64,000 nt of DNA. Source: Pseudomonas fluorescens. Its GTDB lineage: Bacteria; Pseudomonadota; Gammaproteobacteria; Pseudomonadales; Pseudomonadaceae. This document shows, piece after piece, positions 1 through 8,253 of this stretch. The stretch lies in the NCBI RefSeq assembly GCF_002022275.1, contig NZ_MSDF01000013.1, positions 284,613 through 348,612 of the forward strand. Reading direction: 5' to 3'. How positions within the stretch are numbered: the first letter of the stretch is position 1; each line of letters starts with the position of its first letter. The position numbers were made by a program, and so were the translations under genes. A model generated the notes under the pieces. That model saw nothing but the letters and a program-made list of their open reading frames with translations, had not been told where the DNA came from and did no database searches.

Positions 1-294
1 GAACACGCCGCCTTCCACCAGCGCGACGAACACGCCAATGTTGAAGGCAAGCTGAGGGATAAAACGCCCCAAACGCCCCAGGCTGACCAGCGCTGTGCGC
101 AAATTAATGACTTCTTCGAGCTTGTTGCTCAACTTTGAATAATAAGGAATGAACAGCCCGATAAACGCACAGAGTACGATCAGCACGCTATTGGCAAAGG
201 CCGCATGGGCCAGGCCATAGCTGGCATACATCAGCACGCCGATACTGATACCCAGTTGTACCGAAGGGCTGGTCAAGTGACCTGGTAGCTTCAT
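1..294 (-). CDS. Predicted multi-pass membrane protein, 3' part beyond window
   Basis: This reading frame starts at an ATG at 294 and runs off the left edge after 98 codons, so it is a 5' fragment only. The start is supported by a strong Shine-Dalgarno (CAGGAG) and by an ATGA overlap with the stop of the upstream small gene, which implies translational coupling. The visible part begins MKLPGHLTSP and holds about three hydrophobic segments (near residues 15-32, 34-50 and 80-98), joined by a short charged loop containing SKLSNKLEE. I do not recognise the family. A role in an envelope or transport complex is only inferred from the membrane segments. Confidence 0.6.
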   Translation of the reverse strand, partial: MKLPGHLTSPSVQLGISIGVLMYASYGLAHAAFANSVLIVLCAFIGLFIPYYSKLSNKLEEVINLRTALVSLGRLGRFIPQLAFNIGVFVALVEGGVF

Positions 295-578
295 GCCTTG
301 CACTCCTGCAGCCGCAGGCCGGGCCACATGTCCGGCAATGAGGCATAGTTTGAATGTGTCACTGAAACAAATGTATGGCTCATTGCCTTAAGTGTCAGGG
401 CGCTGGAAGTATCGACGGTCGAGACTTGCCCGGCGCTTAATATTAAGTTGCCAATAACTTCCTCCTGGATAACCTGAAGACGCCCAATAATGGTTTTAAT
501 CGTGTAACCCATTGGATGACTCAAGCATATAACTTCACCCTGACTCATCAAAAACCTGGCACTGCGCTGAAAGTTCAC
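291..578 (-). CDS. Small hypothetical protein coupled to membrane protein
   Basis: This is a 95-residue protein of unknown function. I prefer the GTG start at 578 because AGGAG lies about seven bases upstream of it. An in-frame ATG at 596 would place that Shine-Dalgarno inside the gene. The product (MNFQRSARFL...) has no signal peptide or membrane helix that I can see and is rich in Ser, Thr and hydrophobic residues in its middle. Its stop codon overlaps the ATG of the following membrane-protein gene (ATGA), so the two are probably made together. It is divergent from the LysR gene at 845, with about 270 bases between them. A non-coding reading is possible, but the double ribosome-site and overlap evidence argues for a real gene. 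Confidence 0.55.
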   Translation of the reverse strand: MNFQRSARFLMSQGEVICLSHPMGYTIKTIIGRLQVIQEEVIGNLILSAGQVSTVDTSSALTLKAMSHTFVSVTHSNYASLPDMWPGLRLQECKA

Positions 579-711
579 ATCGTCACTCCTGTGCATGAAA
601 CACGGCGGGGTAATAAATAGTGATCGGAGAGTTGCGGGCGCTCAAACAACCTTTTGGCAGGTGATGCATGCAGCCAGGGAATGCGTAAGTTTGGATCCAC
701 TTTGTAAAACA

Positions 712-731
712 CTTCACATCAATTCACATTA
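712..731. promoter_or_regulatory. Direct TTCACAT repeat in divergent promoter region
   Basis: The gap 579-844 separates the small divergent gene from the LysR gene. Within it TTCACAT occurs twice, at 713-719 and 723-729, exactly ten bases apart and so on the same helix face. The surroundings are AT-rich. LysR regulators often bind between themselves and a divergent target, so this is a candidate operator, but nothing else in the sequence confirms it. Confidence 0.25.
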
Positions 732-844
732 CTTTCCCTTGCGAAACATTTAGACTCAAATTTCGGCAGTGATATTGACGGCGCTACTTCCCATATATAG
801 GGACATTTAACTTCATGGTTCGTGGTGAAAAGGGATGATGTCAG

Positions 845-1825
845 ATGTCTAGACCGCTACCACCGTTGGACTTGTTGATTGGATTTGAAGCCGCGGCGCG
901 GCAACTTAGTTTTTCCAAGGCGGGCAATGAAGTTTTTGTGACGCAGTCGGCAATCAGTCGGCAGGTCAAGAAACTTGAAGAGTTTGTAGGCAGTGCGCTT
1001 TTCGAGCGCAGGCATCGCTCGCTGGAGCTTACGGAAACGGGGCGTGAGCTGTTTGAGGTGGTCAGTGAAACGCTGGCGCGCCTGTCACAGACGGTTTACA
1101 ACCTGCGCAAAGAGCCCAGCCACCAGAGCATCAAGATCTCCACCACAACCTCTTTCGCCTCATTGTGGCTGGTGCCGCGCCTGGCGCGTTTTCGGGAGCT
1201 GCACCCGGAGATTGCCATCCACCTTGAAGCGGACAATCGGGTGGTGGACCTCAAGCAGGGCTCTGTTGACCTCGCTATTCGCTACTGCTCGTCAGACCAG
1301 ATAAACCCGCAGACGGATGTGTGCCTGTCGACCGAGGAGGTGTTTGCGGTGTGCAGCCCTCTGTTATTACGCCGAAGTGGGCGAACGATTAATTGCATCG
1401 AGGACTTGCAACATCACACCCTGCTGCATTTGAGTGATTCGCAAAATGCCTGGCCCTGGTTGCAGTGGGCCAACTGGCTCAACGCCTCAAGGCCCTCGGT
1501 GCCGGTGGCCGATGTCGGCCTTCGCTTCAGCCATTTCGACCAGATGATTCACGCGGCCAGCATGGGCCATGGCGTGGCGCTGGGCACTTCGCCGCTCGTC
1601 AATCACTTGCTGGACGAGGGGTTGCTGGTGGCGCCTTTGGCGACTCGTGTAAAAAGCCCGCGCTCGTTCTATATCTGCCAGGGCGCGCGCCCTAACGAGG
1701 CCACGAACTTGTTGGTGCAGTGGATGATGAACGCGTTCAATTCGCCCGATGAGCCCTTGGTACCGCGCGAAGCCTTGCCCTACCAACTGGTGGTGAACGC
1801 GCAAGGCTTCTCGCCAGCGGTGTAA
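845..1825 (+). CDS. LysR-family transcriptional regulator, GcvA-like
   Basis: A 326-residue cytoplasmic DNA-binding regulator. The N-terminal winged helix-turn-helix occupies about residues 9-66, with the recognition helix around TQSAISRQVKKLE (33-45) and the family phrase ALFERRHRSLELTETG after it. The rest is a periplasmic-binding-like effector domain of the GcvA/AmpR subgroup (for example VDLAIRY). Length is slightly above the usual 300. It is divergent from the two small genes at the left edge, which makes them its most likely targets. Its TAA ends at 1825 and abuts the stop of the convergent DUF6671 gene without any spacer. The effector is unknown. Confidence 0.9.
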   Translation: MSRPLPPLDLLIGFEAAARQLSFSKAGNEVFVTQSAISRQVKKLEEFVGSALFERRHRSLELTETGRELFEVVSETLARLSQTVYNLRKEPSHQSIKISTTTSFASLWLVPRLARFRELHPEIAIHLEADNRVVDLKQGSVDLAIRYCSSDQINPQTDVCLSTEEVFAVCSPLLLRRSGRTINCIEDLQHHTLLHLSDSQNAWPWLQWANWLNASRPSVPVADVGLRFSHFDQMIHAASMGHGVALGTSPLVNHLLDEGLLVAPLATRVKSPRSFYICQGARPNEATNLLVQWMMNAFNSPDEPLVPREALPYQLVVNAQGFSPAV

Positions 1826-2602
1826 TCACGCCACGCGGGCCCGGTAACCTTCCTTCGCCAGGCGAGCGCTCAGGCGCTCGGCTACCTGTGCGATCGAAAT
1901 CATGCGGGACGGGTTCATATGGGCGCGCAGGTCGGTTTCCAGGTGGACCCAGCCATCCGTGGAGTGCCTGGCGCAGACCTCAAAAGCTTCGGCCAGGGCC
2001 TGCTCGTCGCCGATGCCCTTGTACACCCACTCCGGCATGACCACGCCGACACCTGGATCATGGGGCACCACCAGCACTTTGGTCTGCGGCCAGCCAATCA
2101 ACGCCAGCAACGCGCGCACCTCGGGGGCATTTATATCGGGTGGAACACGGCCGTTGTCAAAACGTGTCGGAGTGTCTGTTACGTATTCAACACATTCAAA
2201 ACCCGTCTCACGGTCAACAAAGGCGAGCAATTCTGCGTTGCGCGCACCCGGGAACAGTAACTGGGATGGCCGGTAGGTACCTTCACTGGAGACCGCGCGC
2301 GCGACCCCGGTGGCATCGCAGGCGCGACGGGCTTTTTCCAACGCAGCGTCAAAGGCGGTGCCAGGGCGGCGAACATCGCCAGAGAAAGTACCAAGTGCGT
2401 CGGTGTCATAACCAATCGGCAGTAATACCTGAAAACCAAGTGCGGCCAATACCGGGCCCAGTACCACTTCCTTGCCGTGCATGGTGGCGATCAAAATATC
2501 CGGACCGGTTTCGCCACCCGCAACTTTGTGGGTCAATACCGCAGGCAAACTTTCTGTACTTAGAGAACCTTGGGATGACAAGTTATTGTGTGCAAGTGTC
2601 AT
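1826..2602 (-). CDS. DUF6671 family protein
   Basis: A 258-residue soluble protein when started at the ATG at 2602 (MTLAHNNLSS). A longer frame reaching 2695 adds residues with no family character. The pattern LGTFSGDVRRPG, SSEGTY, a VDRETGFE strand and a final LETDLRAHMNPSRM matches what I remember of the DUF6671 family, which has no assigned reaction. The acidic and histidine residues in the ETDLRAHMNPSRM segment look like a possible metal or nucleotide site, but that is a guess. It is convergent with the LysR gene, with adjoining stops, and has a 240-base upstream region containing short repeats. I find no partner gene that explains its role. Confidence 0.7.
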   Translation of the reverse strand: MTLAHNNLSSQGSLSTESLPAVLTHKVAGGETGPDILIATMHGKEVVLGPVLAALGFQVLLPIGYDTDALGTFSGDVRRPGTAFDAALEKARRACDATGVARAVSSEGTYRPSQLLFPGARNAELLAFVDRETGFECVEYVTDTPTRFDNGRVPPDINAPEVRALLALIGWPQTKVLVVPHDPGVGVVMPEWVYKGIGDEQALAEAFEVCARHSTDGWVHLETDLRAHMNPSRMISIAQVAERLSARLAKEGYRARVA

Positions 2603-2650
2603 TGATAGTGTCCATAGGCATACAGGTTTTTGGTATGCAGGCAATCTATT

Positions 2651-2763
2651 AAGCGCAGCTGTTAAGTGCAAATGACATTTGAGTGAGTTTGGCATGCCTT
2701 CATGGAATACGAACCGCCCACACGTTATAAATCAGTGCAGCTGACTTATTGGTAAGCGCAGCT
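2651..2763. repeat. Repeated AAGCGCAGCT elements upstream of DUF6671 gene
   Basis: The decamer AAGCGCAGCT occurs at 2651-2660 and again at 2754-2763, and a near copy AGTGCAGCTG begins at 2734. All contain the palindromic core GCAGCTG or GCAGCT. The first copy is about 50 bases upstream of the DUF6671 start. Repeats of this kind often mark an operator. No regulator can be named from the sequence. Confidence 0.35.
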
Positions 2764-2842
2764 AAATAAACGCAGTGAGCGACAAGTGCGGGGATAGATT
2801 CAAAGATGGGCGTTGCCGCCCACCGTTGAAAAAAGTGGCGAT

Positions 2843-3727
2843 TTAACTATGACGGTAAAACCGATCCAGCAACGCCGGCAACCCGGCCCGCCACGCCCGT
2901 GGCTTGATGCCAAAGGTGTGCAGGATTTTCTTGCAGGCCAGCACCGCATGTTGCGGTTCATCCGCCGCATCCGGCCGGGCAGCGTGGGCTTGGGCGGTGG
3001 GCGATTCGATCGCCAGCGGGTGGAAGTTGCGCGCTTCGGTGAGGATCGCCTGGCCCAACGCGACAGGCGTGGTCGCCTCATGCCCGGCGTAGTGGTAGGT
3101 GCCCCACAACGGCGCCGCGCAATCGAGCTGCTTGAGCACCGAAATGATCACCCGCGCCGCATCGTCCACCGGCGTCGGATTACCGCGACGGTCATCCGCC
3201 ATCAGCAATTCATCGGGTTTTTCCGCCCGGGCCAGAAAGCGCCCAAGGGTGCCGTCGACACTGTCATCGAGCAACCAGCCAAAGCGCAGCAACACATGTT
3301 GCGGGCAAGTAGCGCGCACGCTCTGTTCGATGCGCCACAACGCCTGGCCGCGCAGGCCGAGGGGGACGGGCTCGTCTTTCTCGCTGTAGGCGGTGGCACG
3401 GGAGCCGTCGAACACACGGTAGCTGGACGGTTGCACCAGGGTGATGTTGTGGTGCTGGCACAGTTCGGCCAAGCGCTCGATGGCGTATTCCTGGCTTGCC
3501 AGGCGAGTTTCGCTGACAGCTTCGGCCTGAAACCAGTCGAAATAGTAGGCGAGGTTGATCAACGCATCGGGACGGGTGTCGTCGAGCAATTGGGTGAGGC
3601 TCGCGGCATCCCAGCCGTCTTGGGGCGGTTTGGGTGCGAGGAAACCGATGTCTTCCTCTGCACCGAGGCGAATCAGCGCCTGCCCGAGGGCATTCCCGCC
3701 GCCCAGTAACATAAGGCGCATTCGCAT
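2843..3727 (-). CDS. RmlD-like NAD(P)-binding sugar-nucleotide reductase homologue
   Basis: A 294-residue protein of the dTDP-4-dehydrorhamnose reductase (RmlD) superfamily. The N-terminal Rossmann motif is LGGGNALGQAL, followed by the strand DALINLAYYFDW, then VQPSSYRVFDG and the late motif GTYHYAG, in the order expected for an extended short-chain dehydrogenase. Around residues 125-140, where RmlD enzymes carry YGxxK, the sequence reads LGLRGQALWRIE. The catalytic Tyr and Lys therefore seem to be missing, and the protein may bind nucleotide without acting as a normal reductase. No rhamnose genes lie nearby. Two in-frame ATGs (3727 and 3721) are possible starts and neither has a strong ribosome site. 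Confidence 0.8.
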   Translation of the reverse strand: MRMRLMLLGGGNALGQALIRLGAEEDIGFLAPKPPQDGWDAASLTQLLDDTRPDALINLAYYFDWFQAEAVSETRLASQEYAIERLAELCQHHNITLVQPSSYRVFDGSRATAYSEKDEPVPLGLRGQALWRIEQSVRATCPQHVLLRFGWLLDDSVDGTLGRFLARAEKPDELLMADDRRGNPTPVDDAARVIISVLKQLDCAAPLWGTYHYAGHEATTPVALGQAILTEARNFHPLAIESPTAQAHAARPDAADEPQHAVLACKKILHTFGIKPRAWRAGLPALLDRFYRHS

Positions 3728-3894
3728 AGATTGAGCAGGCCCGGTCTGTTTGGAACGATGGTTATTGTCGGCAGGCGAGTGAAGCCAGCCGTAGGTAGTT
3801 GCCAGAATCGTTGCATTTTGCGGGTTTGTAGCGCAACCGTCACGGATAAAGTGCGCGATTGCAACTTGTTGAAGCTGGGGTTATCAATCACTGG

Positions 3895-6800
3895 ATGAAC
3901 CTTCCTGAATCCACCGACACGGCCTTGAACGGTTTCCACCCTGCCGTCAGCGCCTGGTTCGGCAGTACATTCCCTGCGGTGACCGGCGCACAGGCCCGGG
4001 CGTGGCCGTTGATCCGTCAGCGCCGCTCAACCCTGATCGCCGCGCCCACCGGCTCCGGTAAAACGCTGACGGCCTTTCTCGCGGTGCTCGATGACCTGGT
4101 CCACCAAGGCCTGGCCCACGGCGGGCAACTGCCGGATGAGACGCTGGTGGTCTACGTGTCGCCGCTCAAGGCGCTCTCGAACGATATCCAGATCAACCTG
4201 CAAAACCCGCTGGCCGGGATCACCGAGCAGTTGCAACGCCAAGGGTTGCCGCCGCTGGTCATCCGCACCGCTGTGCGCACTGGCGACACCCCGCAAAAAG
4301 ACCGTGCGCTGATGCGCAAACGCCCGCCGCATATCCTTGTGACGACCCCGGAATCACTCTATGTGCTGCTGGGTTCAGACTCCGGCCGGCAGATGCTCGC
4401 CAGCGTGCGCACGGTGATCGTCGATGAAATCCACGCCATCGCAGCGGGCAAGCGCGGCAGTCACCTGGCGCTGAGCCTGGAGCGCCTGCAAGGCCTGTGT
4501 GCCGAGCCGTTGACGCGCATCGGCCTCTCGGCCACGCAAAAGCCCATCCATGCGGTATCGCGCTTTCTGGTGGGCACCGGCCGTGACTGCGCGATTGTTG
4601 ATATCGGCCACGCCCGCCCGCGCGACCTGGACATCGAAGTGCCGCCGGTGCCGCTCTCCGCGGTGATGGCCAACGACGTATGGGAATTGGTCTACGACCG
4701 CCTCGCGGCCCTGGCACGCGAACATCGCACCACGTTGGTGTTCGTCAACACGCGGCGGCTGGCCGAGCGCCTGGCGCGGCACTTGAGCGAACGCCTGGGC
4801 AAACCCTGTGTCGCCGCCCACCACGGCAGCCTCGCCAAGGAAATGCGCCTGGACGCCGAGCAACGCCTCAAGGCCGGCGAGTTGCAAGTGTTGATCGCCA
4901 CCGCGTCGCTGGAGCTGGGGATTGATATCGGCGAGGTGGACCTGGTCTGTCAGATCGGCTCGCCGGGCTCCATCAACGGCTTTCTGCAACGGGTCGGACG
5001 CTCCGGCCACCAGGTCGGCGGCACGCCCAAGGGGCGCTTGTTCGCCACCACCCGCGATGACTTGATCGAATGCGCCGCCCTGCTCGATTGCGTGCGCCGG
5101 GGTGAACTCGACACCCTGCACATCCCCGTCGCGCCGCTGGACGTGCTGGCCCAGCAGATCATTGCCGAGGTCAGCACCCGGGAATGGCCGGAACAGGCGC
5201 TGCTCGCGCTCATCCGCCGCGCTTCACCTTACGCCGATCTGGATGAACGGCACTATCAGGCGCTGCTGCGAATGCTCTCGGACGGCTACAACGGTCGCCA
5301 GGGCATCCGCAGCGCCTACTTGCACCGCGACGCCGTGACCCACACCCTGCGCGGCCGCCGGGGTGCCAGGCTGACCGCCGTGACCAGCGGCGGCACCATC
5401 CCTGACAACGCCGACTACAGCGTGCTGCTCGAACCTCAGAGCCTGAACATCGGCAGCGTCAACGAAGACTTCGCGGTAGAGAGCATCGCCGGGGATATCT
5501 TCCAGCTCGGCAATACCTCCTACCGGATCTTGCGCGTGGAGGCCGGCAAAGTGCGGGTTGAAGACGCCCATGGCCAGCCGCCGACCATCCCGTTCTGGCT
5601 CGGCGAAGCGCCGGGGCGCAGCAACGAATTGTCGGCGGCGTTGGCGCGGTTTCAGGGGCAGTTGGACGCACTGCTGGGCGCCACGCCCGGCGACCTGCAA
5701 GGCGCGCAAGACTGGCTCACCGAAACCCTCGGCCTGAACCGCGCCAGCGCTGAGCAAATCCTCGATTACCTGGCCCGTACCCGCCTGGCTCTCAGCGCTT
5801 TGCCGTCTTGGGACACGTTGATCATGGAGCGGTTTTTCGACGCCTCCGGTGGCACTCAACTGATCATTCACACGCCGTTCGGCAGCCGTATCAATCGTGC
5901 CTGGGGCCTGGCGCTGCGCAAGCGTTTTTGCCGCACGTTCAACTTTGAATTGCAGGCGGCGGCCAGCGAAAATGCAATCGTGTTGTCGCTGTCGACCAGC
6001 CACAGTTTTGAGCTCGATGAAGTCTGGCGTTACCTCAACAGCCACAGCGCCGAACACCTCCTGATCCAGGCCGTACTCGATGCGCCGCTGTTCGGTGTGC
6101 GCTGGCGCTGGAACGCCGGTGTGGCGCTGGCATTGCCGCGCTTTACCGGCGGGCGCAAAGTAGCGCCGCAGGTCCAGCGCATGAAAAGCGAAGACCTGAT
6201 CGCCAGCGTCTTTCCCGACCAGATCGCCTGCCTGGAAAACCTCGCCGGCGAACGCGAAGTGCCCGAGCACCCGCTGGTGGAACAGACCCTCGACGATTGC
6301 CTGCACGAAGCCATGGACAGCGACGGCTGGCTGGCCCTGCTGCGACGCATCGAGCGCGGCGAGGTGCGCCTGATCAGCCGCGACCTGCCCGCGCCCTCAC
6401 CCATGGCCGCGGAAATTCTCAGCGCGCGCCCCTACACCTTTCTCGACGACGCACCGCTGGAAGAACGCCGCACCCAGGCCGTGCTCAACCGCCGCTGGAG
6501 CGACCCGCAAAGCACTGACGACCTCGGCGCACTGGACCTCGACGCCATCGCCGGGGTGCGCGAAGAAGCCTGGCCGGCACCCCATGGCCTGGATGAAATG
6601 CACGAAGCGCTGATGAGCCTGGCGTGTATCGCCGCCAGTGAAGTCACGCCGCAATGGGCGCAATGGCTGCACGTGCTGGCCAAGGGTGGCCGCGCCTATC
6701 AATTGAGCAGCGGCCTGTGGGTCGCCGTGGAACGTTTGAGTTGCTTGCAGGCGATCTACCCCAACGGCTTGCCGCTGCTGCCCGGCTTCGATGAGCCGTG

Positions 6801-8142
6801 GACTTTTGATGAGGCGATCACAGAAGTGTTGCGCGCGCGCCTCGGTGGCTTCGGCCCGCTGACCTTGATCGAGATTGCTGCGCCGCTGGCCCTGCCGGTG
6901 GCGGACGTGACCCAGGCCCTCGCCCGCCTGGAGCAGGAAGGCTACGTGATGCGCGGCTATTTCACACCTGGCGCCAGCACTGAAGAATGGTGCGAGCGAC
7001 ACCTGCTGGCGCGCATTCATCGCTACACGGTGAAGCGTCTGCGTCGGGAAATCGAGCCGGTGGTGCTGCAGGACTTCATGCGCTTTCTGTTTGATTGGCA
7101 GCACCTGTCCGCCGGCACGCGCGGCCAGGGCAGCGGCATGTTGGCGCAGATCGTTGCGCAATTCGAAGGCTATGCCGCCGCCACTTCGGCCTGGGACAGC
7201 GACCTGCTTGGCGCGCGGGTCAAGGATTACTCATCCACCTGGCTCGACGAGCTGTGCCGCAGCGGCAAGCTGGTGTGGACGCGCCTGAGCCACAAGGCCA
7301 GCGCAATGGCCTTGCGCAGCACGCCGGTGGTGTTACTGCCGCGCAGCCAGGTGGCGTTGTGGAGCGGGCTGACTGAACTCACGGACAGCTCGACACTGTC
7401 GCCCAAGGCGCAGAAAGTCCACCAGGCCCTGCGCGATCAGGGTGCGCTGTTTTTCGATGAGTTGATGCACGAGGCGCATCTGCTGCGCAGCGAATTGGAA
7501 ACCGCCCTGCAGGAATTGGTTGGCGCCGGGTTGGTGAATGCCGACAGCTTCGCCGGCCTGCGCGCCCTGACCACGCCTGCCAGCAAACGCCAGGCACGCA
7601 GCAGCCGACGTGGGCGCGGCGCGTTTATCGGCGGCATGGACGATGCCGGGCGTTGGGCGCTGGTTCGGCGTTCACCCACCGCCGCCGGCCCGCACTCGGC
7701 CGAGACCCTGGAGCATGTCGCAATGACCTTGCTGCGCCGCTACGGCGTGGTGTTCTGGCGCTTGCTTGCGCGTGAGGCGGACTGGTTGCCGAGCTGGCGT
7801 GAATTGTTGCGCACGTTCCATCGGCTGGAGGCGCGCGGGGAGATTCGCGGCGGGCGGTTTGTGAGTGGGCTGGCGGGAGAACAGTTTGCGCTGCCAGAGG
7901 CGATTCCGTTGCTGCGTGAAGTTCGGCGGCGGCCCCATGACGGCAGTCTGGTTGCGGTGTGTGGGGCGGATCCGTTGAATCTGGTGGGTACGCTGTTGCC
8001 AGGGGACAAAGTGCCGGCGGTAAGCGGGAACCGGGTGGTGTATCGGGATGGATTGCTGGCGGCGGTGATGGTCGCAGGCAAGCAGCAGATTTGGGTGGAG
8101 GTGGATCAGTTGGCGGTGCAGGAGAAGTTGATCAGGCACTGA
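3895..8142 (+). CDS. lhr: Lhr-type DEAD/DEAH-box DNA helicase, full length
   Basis: A 1415-residue superfamily-2 helicase of the Lhr (large helicase-related) type, thought to act in DNA repair in the cytoplasm. The RecA-like motifs are in order: Walker A APTGSGKT (50-57), DEIH box near residue 178, SATQ near 212, VFVNTRR, and motif VI VGRSGH. Winged-helix and Lhr-core parts follow, then a long C-terminal extension, so this is the full-length class and not Lhr-core alone. The C-terminal part of E. coli Lhr has been linked to uracil-DNA glycosylase activity; whether this one shares it cannot be seen here. I choose the ATG at 3895 (MNLPESTD); an in-frame ATG at 3859 lacks support. It is monocistronic, with an REP-type repeat after the stop. 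Confidence 0.92.
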   Translation: MNLPESTDTALNGFHPAVSAWFGSTFPAVTGAQARAWPLIRQRRSTLIAAPTGSGKTLTAFLAVLDDLVHQGLAHGGQLPDETLVVYVSPLKALSNDIQINLQNPLAGITEQLQRQGLPPLVIRTAVRTGDTPQKDRALMRKRPPHILVTTPESLYVLLGSDSGRQMLASVRTVIVDEIHAIAAGKRGSHLALSLERLQGLCAEPLTRIGLSATQKPIHAVSRFLVGTGRDCAIVDIGHARPRDLDIEVPPVPLSAVMANDVWELVYDRLAALAREHRTTLVFVNTRRLAERLARHLSERLGKPCVAAHHGSLAKEMRLDAEQRLKAGELQVLIATASLELGIDIGEVDLVCQIGSPGSINGFLQRVGRSGHQVGGTPKGRLFATTRDDLIECAALLDCVRRGELDTLHIPVAPLDVLAQQIIAEVSTREWPEQALLALIRRASPYADLDERHYQALLRMLSDGYNGRQGIRSAYLHRDAVTHTLRGRRGARLTAVTSGGTIPDNADYSVLLEPQSLNIGSVNEDFAVESIAGDIFQLGNTSYRILRVEAGKVRVEDAHGQPPTIPFWLGEAPGRSNELSAALARFQGQLDALLGATPGDLQGAQDWLTETLGLNRASAEQILDYLARTRLALSALPSWDTLIMERFFDASGGTQLIIHTPFGSRINRAWGLALRKRFCRTFNFELQAAASENAIVLSLSTSHSFELDEVWRYLNSHSAEHLLIQAVLDAPLFGVRWRWNAGVALALPRFTGGRKVAPQVQRMKSEDLIASVFPDQIACLENLAGEREVPEHPLVEQTLDDCLHEAMDSDGWLALLRRIERGEVRLISRDLPAPSPMAAEILSARPYTFLDDAPLEERRTQAVLNRRWSDPQSTDDLGALDLDAIAGVREEAWPAPHGLDEMHEALMSLACIAASEVTPQWAQWLHVLAKGGRAYQLSSGLWVAVERLSCLQAIYPNGLPLLPGFDEPWTFDEAITEVLRARLGGFGPLTLIEIAAPLALPVADVTQALARLEQEGYVMRGYFTPGASTEEWCERHLLARIHRYTVKRLRREIEPVVLQDFMRFLFDWQHLSAGTRGQGSGMLAQIVAQFEGYAAATSAWDSDLLGARVKDYSSTWLDELCRSGKLVWTRLSHKASAMALRSTPVVLLPRSQVALWSGLTELTDSSTLSPKAQKVHQALRDQGALFFDELMHEAHLLRSELETALQELVGAGLVNADSFAGLRALTTPASKRQARSSRRGRGAFIGGMDDAGRWALVRRSPTAAGPHSAETLEHVAMTLLRRYGVVFWRLLAREADWLPSWRELLRTFHRLEARGEIRGGRFVSGLAGEQFALPEAIPLLREVRRRPHDGSLVAVCGADPLNLVGTLLPGDKVPAVSGNRVVYRDGLLAAVMVAGKQQIWVEVDQLAVQEKLIRH

Positions 8143-8166
8143 AATTTGTATTGACCTCACCGGCCT

Positions 8167-8236
8167 CATCGCGGGCAAGCCCGGCTCCCACATGGAACGC
8201 ATTCCCACTGTGAGAGCTGGCTTGCCTGCGATGACG
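8167..8236. repeat. REP doublet (REPIN-like)
   Basis: Two inverted REP-type sequences, ATCGCGGGCAAGCCCGGCTC on the left and a diverged GAGAGCTGGCTTGCCTGCGAT on the right, flank a short spacer. They lie between the convergent lhr and mscS-family genes. This is the usual extragenic location and arrangement of REPINs in fluorescent pseudomonads. The right arm has mismatches, so this copy is probably older than the one at 17550. Confidence 0.75.
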
Positions 8237-8253
8237 CCCGTACAGCCCCCTGA

